Assembly (NCBI RefSeq): GCF_009865135.1
Contig: NZ_WWGH01000001.1
Span: forward strand, 3,224,001-3,288,000
Direction: 5' to 3'
DNA: 64,000 nt
Origin: Streptomyces sp. SID8374
GTDB taxonomy: Bacteria; Actinomycetota; Actinomycetes; Streptomycetales; Streptomycetaceae
The translations under genes were made by a program, and so were the position numbers. Shown in pieces: positions 27,188 to 37,095 of this stretch (within the stretch, counting starts at the first letter, position 1; the number at the start of each line of letters is the position of its first letter). The notes under the pieces were generated by a model. It worked only from the letters and a program-made list of their open reading frames with translations, made no database searches and had not been told where the DNA came from.

Positions 27188-27985
27188 CTACGAGCGGGAC
27201 ACGTTCCGCTCGTAGACCAGGCGCAGCCCGATGAGCGTCAGCCACGGCTCGTGCTCGTCGATGACGGAGGACTCCCCCAACACCATCGGAGCAAGGCCAC
27301 CGGTCGCGATGACCGTGACGTCGTCCGGGTCGGCGGTCAGCTCCTTCTTCATCCGGGCCACCACCCCGTCGACCTGGCCCGCGAAGCCGTAGACGATGCC
27401 GGACTGCATGGCCTCCACGGTGTTCTTGCCGATCACGCTGCGCGGCCGGGCCAACTCGATCTTGCGGAGCTGGGCGCCCTTGACGCCGAGCGCCTCGACG
27501 GAGATCTCGATGCCGGGGGCGATGACCCCGCCCGCGTACTCCCCGCGTGCGGAGACCGCGTCGAAGGTGGTGGCGGTGCCGAAGTCGACGACGATCGCCG
27601 GGCCCCCGTACAACTCGACGGCGGCGACCGCGTTGATGATGCGGTCCGCGCCGACCTCCTTGGGGTTGTCCATCAGGACCGGGACGCCGGTCTTGACGCC
27701 GGGCTCCACCAGGACGGCGGGCACGTCGCCGTAGTAGCGGCGGGTGACCTCGCGCAGCTCGTGCAGGACCGAGGGGACGGTCGCGCAGATCGCGATGCCC
27801 TCGATGCCGTCGCCCAGCTCCATGCCGAGCAGCGGGTGCATGCCCATCAGGCCCTGGAGCAGGACCGCCAGCTCGTCGGCGGTGCGGCGGGCGTCCGTGG
27901 AGATCCGCCAGTGCTCCACGATCTCCTCGCCGTCGAAGAGGCCGAGGACCGTGTGCGTGTTGCCGACGTCGATGGTGAGCAGCAT
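27188..27985 (-). CDS. coaX: Type III pantothenate kinase
   Basis: CoaX (265 residues) phosphorylates pantothenate, the first committed step of CoA synthesis. It belongs to the ASKHA fold: the P-loop-like MLLTIDVGNTHTVLGLF opens the protein, the catalytic and pantothenate-binding GADRIINAVAA lies near 112, and VDFGTATTFD near 133 and ATGGLAP near 227 are present. The ATG overlaps the nadC stop by one base (TGATG). It is the last gene of the DUF2520-panC-nadB-nadC-coaX operon, joining pantothenate activation to NAD synthesis. Confidence 0.97.
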   Translation of the reverse strand: MLLTIDVGNTHTVLGLFDGEEIVEHWRISTDARRTADELAVLLQGLMGMHPLLGMELGDGIEGIAICATVPSVLHELREVTRRYYGDVPAVLVEPGVKTGVPVLMDNPKEVGADRIINAVAAVELYGGPAIVVDFGTATTFDAVSARGEYAGGVIAPGIEISVEALGVKGAQLRKIELARPRSVIGKNTVEAMQSGIVYGFAGQVDGVVARMKKELTADPDDVTVIATGGLAPMVLGESSVIDEHEPWLTLIGLRLVYERNVSRS

Positions 27986-29043
27986 CAGGCGTCGGCCCCG
28001 TCGGTGTCGGAGGCGGCCGCGTCGCGGAAGTCCAGGCCGATGTCGAGGATCGGCGAGGAGTGGGTGAGCGCCCCGACGGCCAGGTAGTCCACGCCCGCGT
28101 CGGCGTAGGCGCGGGCCGAGTCGAGGGTGAGGCGGCCGGAGGATTCGAGGATCGCGCGGCCGTCGACCAGCGCCACCGCCTCGGCGGTCTCGCCCGGGGT
28201 GAAGTTGTCCAGCAGGATCAGGTCGACGCCCGCGTCCAGCACCTCGCGGACCTGCTCCAGCGTGTCGACCTCCACCTCGATGGGCAGGTCGGGGAACTCG
28301 GCGCGGACCCGTTTGAACGCCTCGGCCACGCCGCCGGCCGCGATCACGTGGTTGTCCTTGACCAGGGCCGCGTCGGAGAGCGACATCCGGTGGTTGACGC
28401 CGCCCCCGCACCGTACGGCGTACTTCTCCAGCGCGCGCAGGCCCGCCGTCGTCTTGCGGGTGTCGCGGACCTGGGCCTTGGAGCCCTCCAGCACGTCCGC
28501 CCAGGCGCGGGTGGCCGTCGCGATGCCGGAGAGGCGGCAGAGCAGGTTCAGCGCGCTGCGCTCGCCGGTCAGCAGGTCGCGGGTGCGGGTGGTGACGGTG
28601 AGCAGCTTCTGGCCGGGGGCGACGCGCTCGCCGTCCTCGACGTGCCGCTCCACCTCGAACTCCTCGGTGCAGACGATCGACAGGACCGCCTCGGCGACCC
28701 GGAGCCCGGCCACGACCCCGGCCTCCCGGGCGGTGAAGTCACCGGTGATCACGGCGTCCTCGGGGACGGTCGCCACGGTCGTGACGTCCACCCCGCCGTC
28801 GAGGTCCTCCTCGATCGCCACATGGGCGACGTCCTCGACCTGGACGGGGTCGAGACCCGCCTCGGCCAGGAGCAGGGCGAGCGCGGGGTCCAGGCCGCAC
28901 TCCAGGGCGTCGGGGTCGAAGCCGTCACCGCAGCCGCAGTCGTCGCCGCAGCCCTCGGCGGGCGCGGAAGGTGCGGGCGCGCCGACCCGGATCAGCGGTA
29001 CGTCCACAGGTGTGGGGCGCGGATTCTCTTCGGGGGTGGACAC
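27985..29043 (-). CDS. nadC: Nicotinate-nucleotide pyrophosphorylase (carboxylating)
   Basis: NadC (quinolinate phosphoribosyltransferase) converts quinolinate and PRPP to nicotinate mononucleotide. The 352-residue protein carries an unusual Cys-rich N-terminal segment of about 50 residues (CGDDCGCGDGFD) before the standard domain. Conserved motifs include GERSALNLLCRLSGIAT near 160, RDTRKTTAGLR near 193, GGGVNHRMSLSDAALVKDNH near 213-232 and EVEVDTLEQV near 256. The GTG at 29043 gives VSTPEENPRP; a start just before the core is less likely because no good ribosome site is seen. It is operonic with nadB and coaX. Confidence 0.95.
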   Translation of the reverse strand: MSTPEENPRPTPVDVPLIRVGAPAPSAPAEGCGDDCGCGDGFDPDALECGLDPALALLLAEAGLDPVQVEDVAHVAIEEDLDGGVDVTTVATVPEDAVITGDFTAREAGVVAGLRVAEAVLSIVCTEEFEVERHVEDGERVAPGQKLLTVTTRTRDLLTGERSALNLLCRLSGIATATRAWADVLEGSKAQVRDTRKTTAGLRALEKYAVRCGGGVNHRMSLSDAALVKDNHVIAAGGVAEAFKRVRAEFPDLPIEVEVDTLEQVREVLDAGVDLILLDNFTPGETAEAVALVDGRAILESSGRLTLDSARAYADAGVDYLAVGALTHSSPILDIGLDFRDAAASDTDGADA

Positions 29044-29111
29044 GGTTGCGGCTCCTCGGGGCGTGGCGGGTGGTGCGGGTGCGGCTCGCGCCGCTGCTCT
29101 GTGCAGTCTGC

Positions 29112-30806
29112 TCAATCCGCCGGGCGTACGGGCGGGAATGCGGCGGTCTCCGTACGGTGGACGACCGGGGTGCGGTCGGGGGCGATACGGACGACCAGGT
29201 GGCGGCGCCAGTGCGCGTCGTCGCGGTCGGGCCGGTCCTCGCGCCAGTGGCAGCCGCGGGTCTCCTCGCGCTCCCGGGCGGCGGCGACCAGGACCCGGGA
29301 GACCAGCAGCAGGTTGGTGACCTCCCAGGCGTCGACCCCGGGGACCGCGTCCTTCGGGTCGGCGGCGTCCGCGTCGGCGGCGGCGCTGCGGTGCAGGGCC
29401 TCCAGCTCCTCGGCGGCGGCGGCCAGGGACGCGGCGGAGCGGAGGACTCCGGCGCCCCGGGTCATGATGCGCTGGATCGCCGTACGGGTCTCGGGGGCGA
29501 GCAGCGGGACGGGGGCGTCGCCGCCCTCGCTCGCGGCCTCGGCCGGTTCGGTGCGGGGCGGGCGGGCCTCGGCGATGTCGGCGGCGATGCGCTCGGCGAA
29601 GACCAGGCCTTCCAGGAGGGAGTTCGACGCCAGCCGGTTCGCGCCGTGCACCCCCGTACAGGCGACCTCGCCGCAGGCGTACAGGCCGGGGACGGTCGTA
29701 CGGCCGCGCAGGTCGGTGCGGATGCCGCCGGAGGCGTAGTGCGCGGCCGGGGCGACCGGGATGGGTTCGGTGACCGGGTCGATGCCGTGGGCGCGGCAGG
29801 CGGCCAGGATGGTGGGGAAGCGCTGCTCCCACATCTGGGCGCCGAAGTGCCGGGCGTCGAGATACATGTGCTCGGTGCCGTGCTCGTGCATCTGGCGGGT
29901 GATGGCCTTGGCGACGATGTCGCGCGGGGCCAGCTCGGCCAGCTCGTGCTGCCCCAGCATGAAGCGGGTGCCGGTCGCGTCGACGAGATGGGCGCCCTCA
30001 CCCCGTACCGCCTCGGAGACCAGCGGCTGCTGGCCCTCGGAGTCGGCGCCCAGGAAGAGGACGGTCGGGTGGAACTGGACGAACTCCAGGTCCGACACCT
30101 CCGCCCCGGCCCGCAGCGCCAGCGCCACGCCGTCGCCGGTGGAGACCGACGGGTTGGTGGTGGCGGAGAAGACCTGGCCCATGCCGCCGGTGGCGAGGAC
30201 GACCGAGGGGGCCCGGACCGCGCCGACGCCGTCGTGCTGGCCCTCGCCCATGACGTGCAGCGAGACCCCCGCCGTACGGCCTTCGGCGTCGGTGAGCAGG
30301 TCCAGGACGAGCGCGTTCTCGATGGTGTGCAGGGCGGCCTCGCGGACCGCTTCGACCAGGGCCCGGGAGATCTCGGCGCCGGTCGCGTCGCCGCCCGCGT
30401 GGGCGATGCGGCGGCGGTGGTGGCCGCCCTCGCGGGTCAGCGCTATGTCGCCGCTGTCGGTGGTGTCGAAGAGGGCGCCGGTGGTGATCAGACGGCGTAC
30501 GGCGTCGGGGCCCTCGGTGACCAGGGTCCGTACGGCCTCCTCGTCGCAGAGGCCCGCGCCCGCGACCAGGGTGTCGTCGAGGTGCTGCTCGGGGGTGTCG
30601 CCCTCGCCGAGCGCCGCGGCGATGCCGCCCTGGGCCCAGCGGGTCGATCCGTCGTCGAGGCGCGCCTTGGTGACGACCACGGTGTCCAGGCCGGCGGCCG
30701 CGCAGCGCAGGGCCGTGGTGAGACCGGCGACCCCGGAGCCGACCACCACGACGTCCGCGTCGATGGCCCAGCCGGGGGCGGGGGCGGTCAGCCGTATTCC
30801 GGTCAC
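29112..30806 (-). CDS. nadB: L-aspartate oxidase
   Basis: NadB (564 residues) is the FAD-dependent oxidase making iminoaspartate for quinolinate synthesis. It has the N-terminal dinucleotide fold [16 protein letters not shown] (about 18-34), the [13 protein letters not shown] motif near 55, substrate-binding segments ([11 protein letters not shown] near 245; [16 protein letters not shown] near 275) and a C-terminal helical domain. The GTG start overlaps the panC stop (GTGA). The partner quinolinate synthase gene nadA is not in the window. Confidence 0.96.
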   Translation of the reverse strand: MTGIRLTAPAPGWAIDADVVVVGSGVAGLTTALRCAAAGLDTVVVTKARLDDGSTRWAQGGIAAALGEGDTPEQHLDDTLVAGAGLCDEEAVRTLVTEGPDAVRRLITTGALFDTTDSGDIALTREGGHHRRRIAHAGGDATGAEISRALVEAVREAALHTIENALVLDLLTDAEGRTAGVSLHVMGEGQHDGVGAVRAPSVVLATGGMGQVFSATTNPSVSTGDGVALALRAGAEVSDLEFVQFHPTVLFLGADSEGQQPLVSEAVRGEGAHLVDATGTRFMLGQHELAELAPRDIVAKAITRQMHEHGTEHMYLDARHFGAQMWEQRFPTILAACRAHGIDPVTEPIPVAPAAHYASGGIRTDLRGRTTVPGLYACGEVACTGVHGANRLASNSLLEGLVFAERIAADIAEARPPRTEPAEAASEGGDAPVPLLAPETRTAIQRIMTRGAGVLRSAASLAAAAEELEALHRSAAADADAADPKDAVPGVDAWEVTNLLLVSRVLVAAAREREETRGCHWREDRPDRDDAHWRRHLVVRIAPDRTPVVHRTETAAFPPVRPAD

Positions 30807-31906
30807 GTCAGGGCTCCGAAGGTGAGGGGGATGTTGTCGATGAGGCGGGTGTCCCCGACCCGGGCGGCGACGGCGAGGATCGCCTCCCCGCTCTCGCGGT
30901 CGTCGGGGATCTCGGTGAAGTCCGCCGGGTCGACCAGGGCGAGATAGTCCAGGACGAGCGGGTGCCTGCCCCGGGTGGCGGCCTCTTCCAGGATCGCGCG
31001 TGCGGTGGCCCGTACGGCGGCGGGCGCCCCGTTGGGCCGGGCCAGCGCGACGGCCTGGGCGTCGGCGGCGGCGCGGGCCTCGCCGAGCTTGTTGAGCCCG
31101 GCGGCCCGGTCGCCGCCGGGGGCGGTGGCCTTGGCCCGCTCGTGCAGGGCCTGCTGGGCGGCGAGCCGGTCCTGGGCAGCGAACAGGGCGCGGGGCAGGG
31201 CGAGGGCGGTGTGCCGCTCCTGCGGGGACAGGAACCGGTTGCGGCTGGAGAGCGCGAGGCCGTCGGGGTCGCGGACGGTGGGGACGCCGGTGATCTGGAC
31301 GCCGAAGTTCAGGTCGCGGACCATGCGGCGGATCAGGGCGAGCTGCTGGGCGTCCTTCTGCCCGTAGAACGCCTCGTCGGGGCGGGTCAGGTGGAGGAGC
31401 TTGGCGACGACGGTGAGCATGCCGTCGAAGTGGCCGGGGCGGGAAGCGCCTTCGAGCCGCTCGCCCATGGGGCCCGCGGTGATCCTCACCTGGGGCTCGC
31501 CGCCGGGGTAGACCTCGTCCACACCGGGGGCGAAGACGGCGTCGGCGCCGGCGGCCGCGGCGGTGGCCAGGTCGGCGTCCAGGGTGCGCGGGTAGCGGTC
31601 GAGGTCGGCCGCCTCACCGAACTGGAGCGGGTTCACGAAGACGGTGACCACGACCTGGCCGTCCGGCCCCGCGGCCGCGCGGGCGGCGCGGATCAGGGTG
31701 GCGTGGCCCTCGTGGAGGGCGCCCATGGTCATGACGACGGCCCGCTCGGCCCCGGCGGGGCGGGGGAGGGCGTCCAGCTCGGCGGCGGTGCGGAGGAGGG
31801 CGGGGGTTCCTTGAGAGGTTGCGCCCTCGGGGGCCGTGGGGCCCTGGGGGGCGGTGCCCTGGGGGCCCGCGGGGCCGGTGTTTCCCGTACGGCTGCTGGT
31901 GGTCAT
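30803..31906 (-). CDS. panC: Pantothenate synthetase
   Basis: PanC joins pantoate and beta-alanine using ATP. The 367-residue protein has the nucleotidyltransferase HIGH-like motif [14 protein letters not shown] (about 59-72), [20 protein letters not shown] near 89-108, [17 protein letters not shown] near 180-196 and SSRNRFLS near 220-227. An Ala/Gly/Pro-rich N-terminal extension of about 35 residues precedes the core. Also odd is a non-conserved Ala-rich insert around 250-290. The ATG at 31906 overlaps the DUF2520 gene stop (ATGA), and the stop overlaps nadB. Confidence 0.96.
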   Translation of the reverse strand: MTTSSRTGNTGPAGPQGTAPQGPTAPEGATSQGTPALLRTAAELDALPRPAGAERAVVMTMGALHEGHATLIRAARAAAGPDGQVVVTVFVNPLQFGEAADLDRYPRTLDADLATAAAAGADAVFAPGVDEVYPGGEPQVRITAGPMGERLEGASRPGHFDGMLTVVAKLLHLTRPDEAFYGQKDAQQLALIRRMVRDLNFGVQITGVPTVRDPDGLALSSRNRFLSPQERHTALALPRALFAAQDRLAAQQALHERAKATAPGGDRAAGLNKLGEARAAADAQAVALARPNGAPAAVRATARAILEEAATRGRHPLVLDYLALVDPADFTEIPDDRESGEAILAVAARVGDTRLIDNIPLTFGALT

Positions 31907-32853
31907 CGGGTCTCCCCCGGCCCCGGGCCGCCCGGGCGGCTCTCCTGGTCGGCCAGGGCGACGAGCAGGTCCTCCGCCAGCTCCGGCTTGAGCAGGCCGT
32001 GGGCCAGCGCCCGGTCGGCCGTGGCGCGGGCCATCGCGAGATAGCCCCCGACCATCTGGGGGGCGTGCGCGCGCAGCTCGCCGACGTGGGCGGCGACCGT
32101 GCCCGCGTCGCCCCGGGCCACCGGGCCGGTCAGCGCGGCGTCGCCGGAGCGCAGGGCGTTGTCCAGGGCGGCGCCCAGGAGCGGGCCGAGCATCCGGTCC
32201 GGGGCGGTGACCCCGGCCTTGGCCAGCAGCTCCATCGACTCGGCGACCAGGGTGACCAGGTGGTTCGCGCCCAGGGCGAGGGCCGCGTGGTAGAGCGGGC
32301 GGGACTCCTCGGCGATCCACTCCGGCTCGCCGCCCATCTCGATGACCAGCGCCTCGGCGGCCAGCCGCAGCTCCTCGGGGGCGGTGACCCCGAACGAGCA
32401 GCCCGCGAGCCGCTGGACGTCGACGGACGAGCCGGTGAACGTCATCGCCGGGTGCAGCGCGAGCGGCAGGGCCCCGGCCCGCAGCGCGGGGTCCAGGACC
32501 CGGGCTCCGTACCGCCCGGAAGTGTGGACGAGGAGCTGTCCCGGCCGTACGGCACCGGTCTCGGCGAGCCCCTCGACCAGGCCCGGGAGCGCGTCGTCGG
32601 GGACGGTGAGCAGCACCAGCTCGGCGCGGGCGAGCACCTCGGCGGGCGTCACCACGGGGACGTCGGGGAGCAGGGCGGCCGCGCGGCGCCGGGAGGCGTC
32701 GGAGACGCCCGAGACGGCCACCGGTCGGTGACCGGCGAGCTGGAGCGCGGCGGCGAGTGCGGGACCGACGCGGCCCGCTCCCACGACGCCGACGGTGAGG
32801 CGGGCGGGGCGGTCCCTCGCGTCGAGGGGTTCCTTCGGAACTGTCGTATTCAC
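31903..32853 (-). CDS. Rossmann-fold DUF2520 dehydrogenase-like protein (PanG candidate)
   Basis: This 316-residue protein has an N-terminal NAD(P)-binding fold ([20 protein letters not shown], about 19-38) and a C-terminal DUF2520 helical domain ([20 protein letters not shown] near 183-202). It resembles 6-phosphogluconate-dehydrogenase-like enzymes. As first gene of the panC operon, with 4-nt overlap, it is a plausible ketopantoate reductase analogous to the PanG described in Francisella. That assignment rests on context and fold only. The GTG at 32853 was chosen; upstream frame extensions lack a family match. About 170 nt separate it from the divergent aldolase-like gene. Confidence 0.85.
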   Translation of the reverse strand: MNTTVPKEPLDARDRPARLTVGVVGAGRVGPALAAALQLAGHRPVAVSGVSDASRRRAAALLPDVPVVTPAEVLARAELVLLTVPDDALPGLVEGLAETGAVRPGQLLVHTSGRYGARVLDPALRAGALPLALHPAMTFTGSSVDVQRLAGCSFGVTAPEELRLAAEALVIEMGGEPEWIAEESRPLYHAALALGANHLVTLVAESMELLAKAGVTAPDRMLGPLLGAALDNALRSGDAALTGPVARGDAGTVAAHVGELRAHAPQMVGGYLAMARATADRALAHGLLKPELAEDLLVALADQESRPGGPGPGETR

Positions 32854-33022
32854 GCGGCGATGGCCTTCCGTTCCAGTCCGCGGGGGGTACCGGACGATTT
32901 CTCTGCATGCTACGCCAGCGTTTCGACGAAGCCCGCCCACCGCCCACAGCCTGTGGATAACTCTGCGGAGCGGGCGGGAATCGCAGGGGCGTGCCGTCAG
33001 TGGTCCGGGGGATGATCGTCCC

Positions 33023-34243
33023 ATGACAGCCATGGATGAGCAGGAGCAGCGGCGGCGCCGACTGGCCGCCTGGCGGGGGTCGCACCGGATGCTGGCGCGC
33101 CGGTCCACGGACCGCACGGTGGGCGAGGGGCTCGCGGCGCTGATGGCCGGGGTGGGGGCCGGTTCCGGCACTGGAGCCGGTTCCGCTTCCGAGGTCGGGG
33201 CCGGTCTCGGTTCGGGGGCCGGTTCCGGTTTCGTACACGATCCGGACGACGCGGTGGATGTGTACGGCGGCGGGGTCGTCGCGGACCTGGAGCGGCGGGT
33301 GGCCGGGCTGCTGGGGACGGAGGCGGCGGCGTTCTTCCCGACCGGCACCATGGCCCAGCAGGTCGCGCTGCGGTGCTGGGCGGGGCGTACGGGCAACGCG
33401 ACGGTGGCACTGCACCCCCTGGCCCACCCGGAGCTGCACGAGGAGGGGTCGCTCGGGGCGGTGAGCGGGCTGCGGACGGTGCACCTGACGTCGGCGGCCC
33501 GGATGCCGAGCGCGGAGGAGGTGCGGGACCACCCGGAGCCGTTCGGCACGCTGATGCTGGAGCTGCCGTTGCGGGACGCCGGTTTCGTACTGCCCACGTG
33601 GGACGAGCTGGAGGCGGTCGTGGCCGCGGCCCGGGAGCGGGACGCGGTGGTGCACCTGGACGGGGCGCGGCTCTGGGAGTGCACCGAACACTTCGCGCGT
33701 GACCTTCAGGAGATCGCGGCGCTCGCGGACAGCGTGTACGTGTCCTTCTACAAGTCGCTGGACGGGCTGTCGGGGGCGGTGCTGGCGGGCCCGGACGCGC
33801 TGGTGGAGGAGGCGCGGGTGTGGCGCCACCGGTACGGGGGCCAGGTCTTCCAGCAGTACCCGGCGGCGCTCTCCGCCCTGCTCGGCCTGGAGAAGGAGCT
33901 GCCACGGCTGCCGTCGTACGTGGCCCACGCGAAGGTGGTGGCGTCGGCGATGGCGGAGGGGTTCGCGGCGGCGGGGGTGCCGTGGTTCCGGGTCCATCCG
34001 GAGCCGCCGCACACGCACCAGTTCCAGGTCTGGCTGCCGTACGGGGCCGAGGTGCTGGACGAGGCGTCGTTGCGGCAGGCGGAGGAGACGGGGGTGACGC
34101 TGTTCCGGCGGTGGGGTTCCGGGGCGGCCGGGCTGCCGCCGGGGGTGTCGGTGACCGAGGTGACGGTGGCCGGGGCCGGGCTGGAGTGGTCGGCGGAGGA
34201 TGTGCGGGAGGCGGTGGGGGTGTTCGTGGGCTTGCTGAAGTAG
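33023..34243 (+). CDS. PLP-dependent beta-eliminating lyase / threonine-aldolase-like protein
   Basis: This 406-residue fold-type-I PLP enzyme resembles low-specificity L-threonine aldolases. Visible features are [18 protein letters not shown] near 110, [18 protein letters not shown] near 180, HLDGARLWE near 213 and the PLP-binding lysine in [16 protein letters not shown] near 242. Residues about 43-73 are an in-frame Gly/Ser/Ala repeat ([12 protein letters not shown]...) not expected in the family. The ATG at 33023 begins [14 protein letters not shown]. The likely reaction is retro-aldol cleavage of beta-hydroxy amino acids; substrate unproven. Confidence 0.88.
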   Translation: MTAMDEQEQRRRRLAAWRGSHRMLARRSTDRTVGEGLAALMAGVGAGSGTGAGSASEVGAGLGSGAGSGFVHDPDDAVDVYGGGVVADLERRVAGLLGTEAAAFFPTGTMAQQVALRCWAGRTGNATVALHPLAHPELHEEGSLGAVSGLRTVHLTSAARMPSAEEVRDHPEPFGTLMLELPLRDAGFVLPTWDELEAVVAAARERDAVVHLDGARLWECTEHFARDLQEIAALADSVYVSFYKSLDGLSGAVLAGPDALVEEARVWRHRYGGQVFQQYPAALSALLGLEKELPRLPSYVAHAKVVASAMAEGFAAAGVPWFRVHPEPPHTHQFQVWLPYGAEVLDEASLRQAEETGVTLFRRWGSGAAGLPPGVSVTEVTVAGAGLEWSAEDVREAVGVFVGLLK

Positions 34244-34263
34244 GGGCCTTGTCGAGTCACCGG

Positions 34264-34378
34264 ACCCCGTCCTCAGGGTTCCGTCCTCAGGGTTCCGTCC
34301 TCAGGCTTTCCGCCCTCAAGCGCCGGACGGGCTGGATTGGTCGGACGGGCTGGAGCGGCCGCGGACGGGCTGATGTGC
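34264..34378. repeat. Intergenic repeat cluster, same family as 9.7 kb
   Basis: GGTTCCGTCCTCA is present three times in tandem with a degenerate last copy. It is followed by CAAGCGCCGGACGGGCTGGA and two further partial GGACGGGCTG units (34345, 34364). The family is the one found as an inverted pair at 9700-9831. Again it lies between convergent genes, suggesting a transcription-end role. Confidence 0.7.
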
Positions 34379-34516
34379 CGTCGGCGGGTGCGTCAGCCAG
34401 TGGTGGTACAGGTCGCGCAACGTTCTGCGGTCGTGGCGGCCCGGCGGAGGCGGGGCGGGTTCGCCCAGCCGGGCCGCGCGGTAGGTGTCGAGCATGTGCT
34501 GCTGGATGGCGTCCAT
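34316..34516 (-). CDS. Small hypothetical protein
   Basis: This 66-residue ORF starts MDAIQQHMLDTYRAARLGEP and contains RRTLRDLYHHWLTHPP. It has strong codon bias (G/C in third positions) over the first 50 codons. The last 15 codons run into the intergenic repeat, which supplies the stop. It resembles short conserved Streptomyces proteins of unknown role. No strong ribosome site is seen. It is divergent from the ArsR-type regulator gene. Confidence 0.5.
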   Translation of the reverse strand: MDAIQQHMLDTYRAARLGEPAPPPPGRHDRRTLRDLYHHWLTHPPTAHQPVRGRSSPSDQSSPSGA

Positions 34517-34605
34517 GCATCCAGCGTCCGCCCGTCACCGCAGGTCCGCGCGTTGATTGACGGCCGCCGTCAAATGGGGCGACGCCTCGCCCGCGTACCC
34601 GCACC

Positions 34606-35733
34606 ATGGGACACGTGAGCGTGAACATAGACATCGCCGGCCTGCCCTCCGACCGCATCGTTTTCGCGGTCTCCCCGCTCACCGAGCTGGGGGACGCACT
34701 GCACGCGCTCTCCGAGCCCGGCCACCACCCCGGCGTGCACGGCTGGGCCACCGCGACCTCGGCCGCGCTGGAGCCCGATCTCGCCGACCGGCTGCTGGAG
34801 GCGGAGTTCCTCTGGCGCCACACCTTCTCCGACATCTTCCTGCCGTACGCCGGGGTGCGCGGCGGCGACGGCAGGCCCGGGGCGAGCCTCGCCGAGGACC
34901 TGGACATCCTGGACCGGATCGACGACGAACGGTTCGTCACCTCGGCGCTGGAGTTCACCTGCGCCGGGCTGGTGGAGCCGGGCAACCCCTCCCCCCTGAC
35001 GAACGCCGCGATGCGGGCCCGAGCCCTGGACATGGCGGCGGCGCGCGGGCCACGGCAGGTGAAGTTCACCGAGCGGCTGCTGGCCGACCCCGTCCGCGTA
35101 CGCGGCTGGATCCGGCGGCTCTTCGAGGACTGCGACCAGGCGTTCTTCGCGGACACCTGGCGCCGGGTCTCCGTCCAGCTGGTCGCCGACGCCCGGCACA
35201 AGACGGAGGTGCTGCGGCGCAAGGGCGTCCAGGAGGCGATGGGCGCGGTCTCCGCCGCCCTGACCCTGGACGAGGAGGCGGGCAGGCTCTCCGTCGACAA
35301 GCTGGCCGAGGCCCGGACCACCGCCGTCGACCCGGACGTCGGCACCGGCCTGACCCTGCTGCCCAGCAGCTTCGGCTGGCCGCATCTGATGGTGCTGTAC
35401 GCCCCGGGGTGGCGGCCGGTGATCCAGTACCCGGTCCGTCTGCCCGACCTGCCGGCCCCCGCCTCCGTGGAGCTGGTCCAGCTCCGGATGGAGGCCCTGG
35501 CCCACCCGATGCGGATGCGCCTGTGCCGCAACCTGGCCCGCGCGGCGTACACCACCGGCGAACTGGCCGACTCCCACCGGATCACCGCACCCGAGGTCTC
35601 CCGGCATCTGTCGGTGCTCAAGAAGGCGGGCCTGATCACGACCCGCCGCCGCGGCCGCTACGTACTGCACCAGCTGGACCTGACGGTCGTCGCCCGCATC
35701 GGCAGCGACTTCCTGGAGGGTGTGCTGCGGTAG
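34606..35733 (+). CDS. ArsR-type winged-helix regulator with DUF5937-like N-terminus
   Basis: This 375-residue protein has a large N-terminal helical domain (about 1-280) of the DUF5937 type and a C-terminal ArsR-like winged helix (RMEALAHPMRMRLCRNLARA, YTTGELADSHRITAPEVSRH, LKKAGLITTRRRGRYVLHQL). No metal-binding ELCVC-type motif is present. The N-domain is presumably a ligand or protein sensor; the target is unknown. The ATG at 34606 and a GTG three codons on are both possible starts. Confidence 0.9.
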   Translation: MGHVSVNIDIAGLPSDRIVFAVSPLTELGDALHALSEPGHHPGVHGWATATSAALEPDLADRLLEAEFLWRHTFSDIFLPYAGVRGGDGRPGASLAEDLDILDRIDDERFVTSALEFTCAGLVEPGNPSPLTNAAMRARALDMAAARGPRQVKFTERLLADPVRVRGWIRRLFEDCDQAFFADTWRRVSVQLVADARHKTEVLRRKGVQEAMGAVSAALTLDEEAGRLSVDKLAEARTTAVDPDVGTGLTLLPSSFGWPHLMVLYAPGWRPVIQYPVRLPDLPAPASVELVQLRMEALAHPMRMRLCRNLARAAYTTGELADSHRITAPEVSRHLSVLKKAGLITTRRRGRYVLHQLDLTVVARIGSDFLEGVLR

Positions 35734-35748
35734 CCGACGGCTCGGGCG

Positions 35749-36357
35749 TCAGTCGAAGCGGATGTGGCGCAGGCCCGTCCAGGTCCGCCGCAGCCGGTGG
35801 CGCAGCCGGCCGTCGGTGTTCGGCCTGAGCGTCAGGCCCGCCGCTTCCGCGACCAGGTCCGCCACCTGAGCCACGGTCACCTCGTCCGTACGCACATGGC
35901 GGGCGAACTCCGGCCGGGCCAGCCGCTCCAGGCAGTCGTCCAGACGCCGCACGGCAAAGCTCTCCCGCTTCAGTCCACGCCCCAGGCCCCGCTCCCGCAG
36001 CCGCCGCAGGACGGTGGCCCGGTCGGCGAGCAGGGCGCTGTGGTGGACGGTGTGGCCGTCCTCGCGCAGGCCTCCGACGATCTCGGCGAAATAGCCGGGA
36101 TCGACCAGCGTCATCGGCACGATCACCGGGCCGGGGTGGCCCGCCAGGGCCAGCCCGAGCACTTCGCGGACCCCGGCACGCCAGGAGGCCAGGTCCTGGA
36201 AGTCACCGCGCAGGTGGGGCGGCAGGGTCCGGTGCAGGCCGAAGCCGATGTGCTCCGGGTCGCAGATCACGCTGCCCGGCAGCCGTCGCCGGATCTCGTA
36301 CGCGGTCTGCGTCTTGCCGCCCCCGAACGGACCGTTGATCCACAGCAGCGTCCCCAC
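35749..36357 (-). CDS. TmrB-like P-loop ATP-binding protein
   Basis: This 202-residue protein is similar throughout to Bacillus TmrB, which confers tunicamycin tolerance by binding the drug at the membrane. The start MGTLLWINGPFGGGKTQTAYEIRRRL holds the Walker A motif. DPEHIGFGL, PMTLVDPGYFAEIVGGLREDG, DDCLERLARPEF and the terminal LRHIRFD all have close TmrB counterparts. It lies 10 nt downstream of the NarL-type regulator gene and is probably cotranscribed with the two-component pair. Drug tolerance in this organism is inferred. Confidence 0.85.
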   Translation of the reverse strand: MGTLLWINGPFGGGKTQTAYEIRRRLPGSVICDPEHIGFGLHRTLPPHLRGDFQDLASWRAGVREVLGLALAGHPGPVIVPMTLVDPGYFAEIVGGLREDGHTVHHSALLADRATVLRRLRERGLGRGLKRESFAVRRLDDCLERLARPEFARHVRTDEVTVAQVADLVAEAAGLTLRPNTDGRLRHRLRRTWTGLRHIRFD

Positions 36358-36367
36358 GCCGACCCCC

Positions 36368-37042
36368 TCAGCCCGCTCCCCCGCCAGCCCGCACCAGCCC
36401 CGTCTCGTAGGCGAGGACGACGACCTGGACGCGGTCGCGCAGGCTCAGCTTGGTCAGGATGCGGCCGACGTGGGTCTTGACCGTGGCCTCGGAGAGGACG
36501 AGGCGGGTGGCGATCTCGCCGTTCGAGAGGCCCTGGGCGACCAGGAGCATCACTTCGCGCTCGCGTTCGGTGAGCTTCTGGATGTGCTTGTTCTTCGGCT
36601 CCTTCTCGCTGCTGGGCAGCATCGGCGAGAAGCGGTCGAGGAGGCGGCGGGTGGTGGACGGGGCGACGACCGCGTCGCCGCTGTGCACCGAGCGGATCGC
36701 GGAGAGCAGCTCGGCCGGGGGCACGTCCTTGAGCATGAAGCCGCTGGCGCCCGCCTTGAGCCCGGAGAAGGCGTACTCGTCCAGGTCGAACGTCGTCAGG
36801 ATCAGCACCTTCGGCGGGTCCGGCTGGGCGCAGATGCGGCGGGTCGCCTCCACGCCGTCCAGGCGGGGCATGCGGACGTCCATCAGGACCACGTCGACCG
36901 CCGTGGCCCGCAGGATCTCGATCGCCTCGGCGCCGTCTCCGGCCTCGGCCACCACCTCCATGTCGGGCTGGGCGGCCAGGACCATCCGGAAGCCCGTACG
37001 CAGCAGCACCTGGTCGTCGACGAGCATCACGCGGATGGCCAT
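36368..37042 (-). CDS. NarL/LuxR-type response regulator
   Basis: This is a 224-residue response regulator. The receiver domain has Asp9-Asp10, phospho-acceptor Asp55 (VVLMDVRMP) and conserved Lys near residue 105. The LuxR-type helix-turn-helix is at about 158-212 (LTEREREVMLLVAQGLSNGE, IATRLVLSEATVKTHVGRIL). It pairs with the kinase gene 53 nt upstream. The C-terminal tail (TGLVRAGGGAG) is Gly/Ala-rich. Confidence 0.95.
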   Translation of the reverse strand: MAIRVMLVDDQVLLRTGFRMVLAAQPDMEVVAEAGDGAEAIEILRATAVDVVLMDVRMPRLDGVEATRRICAQPDPPKVLILTTFDLDEYAFSGLKAGASGFMLKDVPPAELLSAIRSVHSGDAVVAPSTTRRLLDRFSPMLPSSEKEPKNKHIQKLTEREREVMLLVAQGLSNGEIATRLVLSEATVKTHVGRILTKLSLRDRVQVVVLAYETGLVRAGGGAG

Positions 37043-37095
37043 GGGGTCTGTCCTGTCTGTCCTGTATGGGTGGTAAGGGAGTGCTTCAGGGGGCG

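Noticed and set aside
27188..28411. Longer coaX starting inside nadC
   Set aside because: The first 142 codons are nadC read in another frame. The conserved MLLTIDVGNT start at 27985 overlaps the nadC stop exactly.
30803..34018. 1071-residue single ORF containing panC
   Set aside because: The N-terminal 700 codons run through the DUF2520 gene and the opposite-strand aldolase gene in shadow frames. The real panC starts at 31906 with an ATGA overlap.
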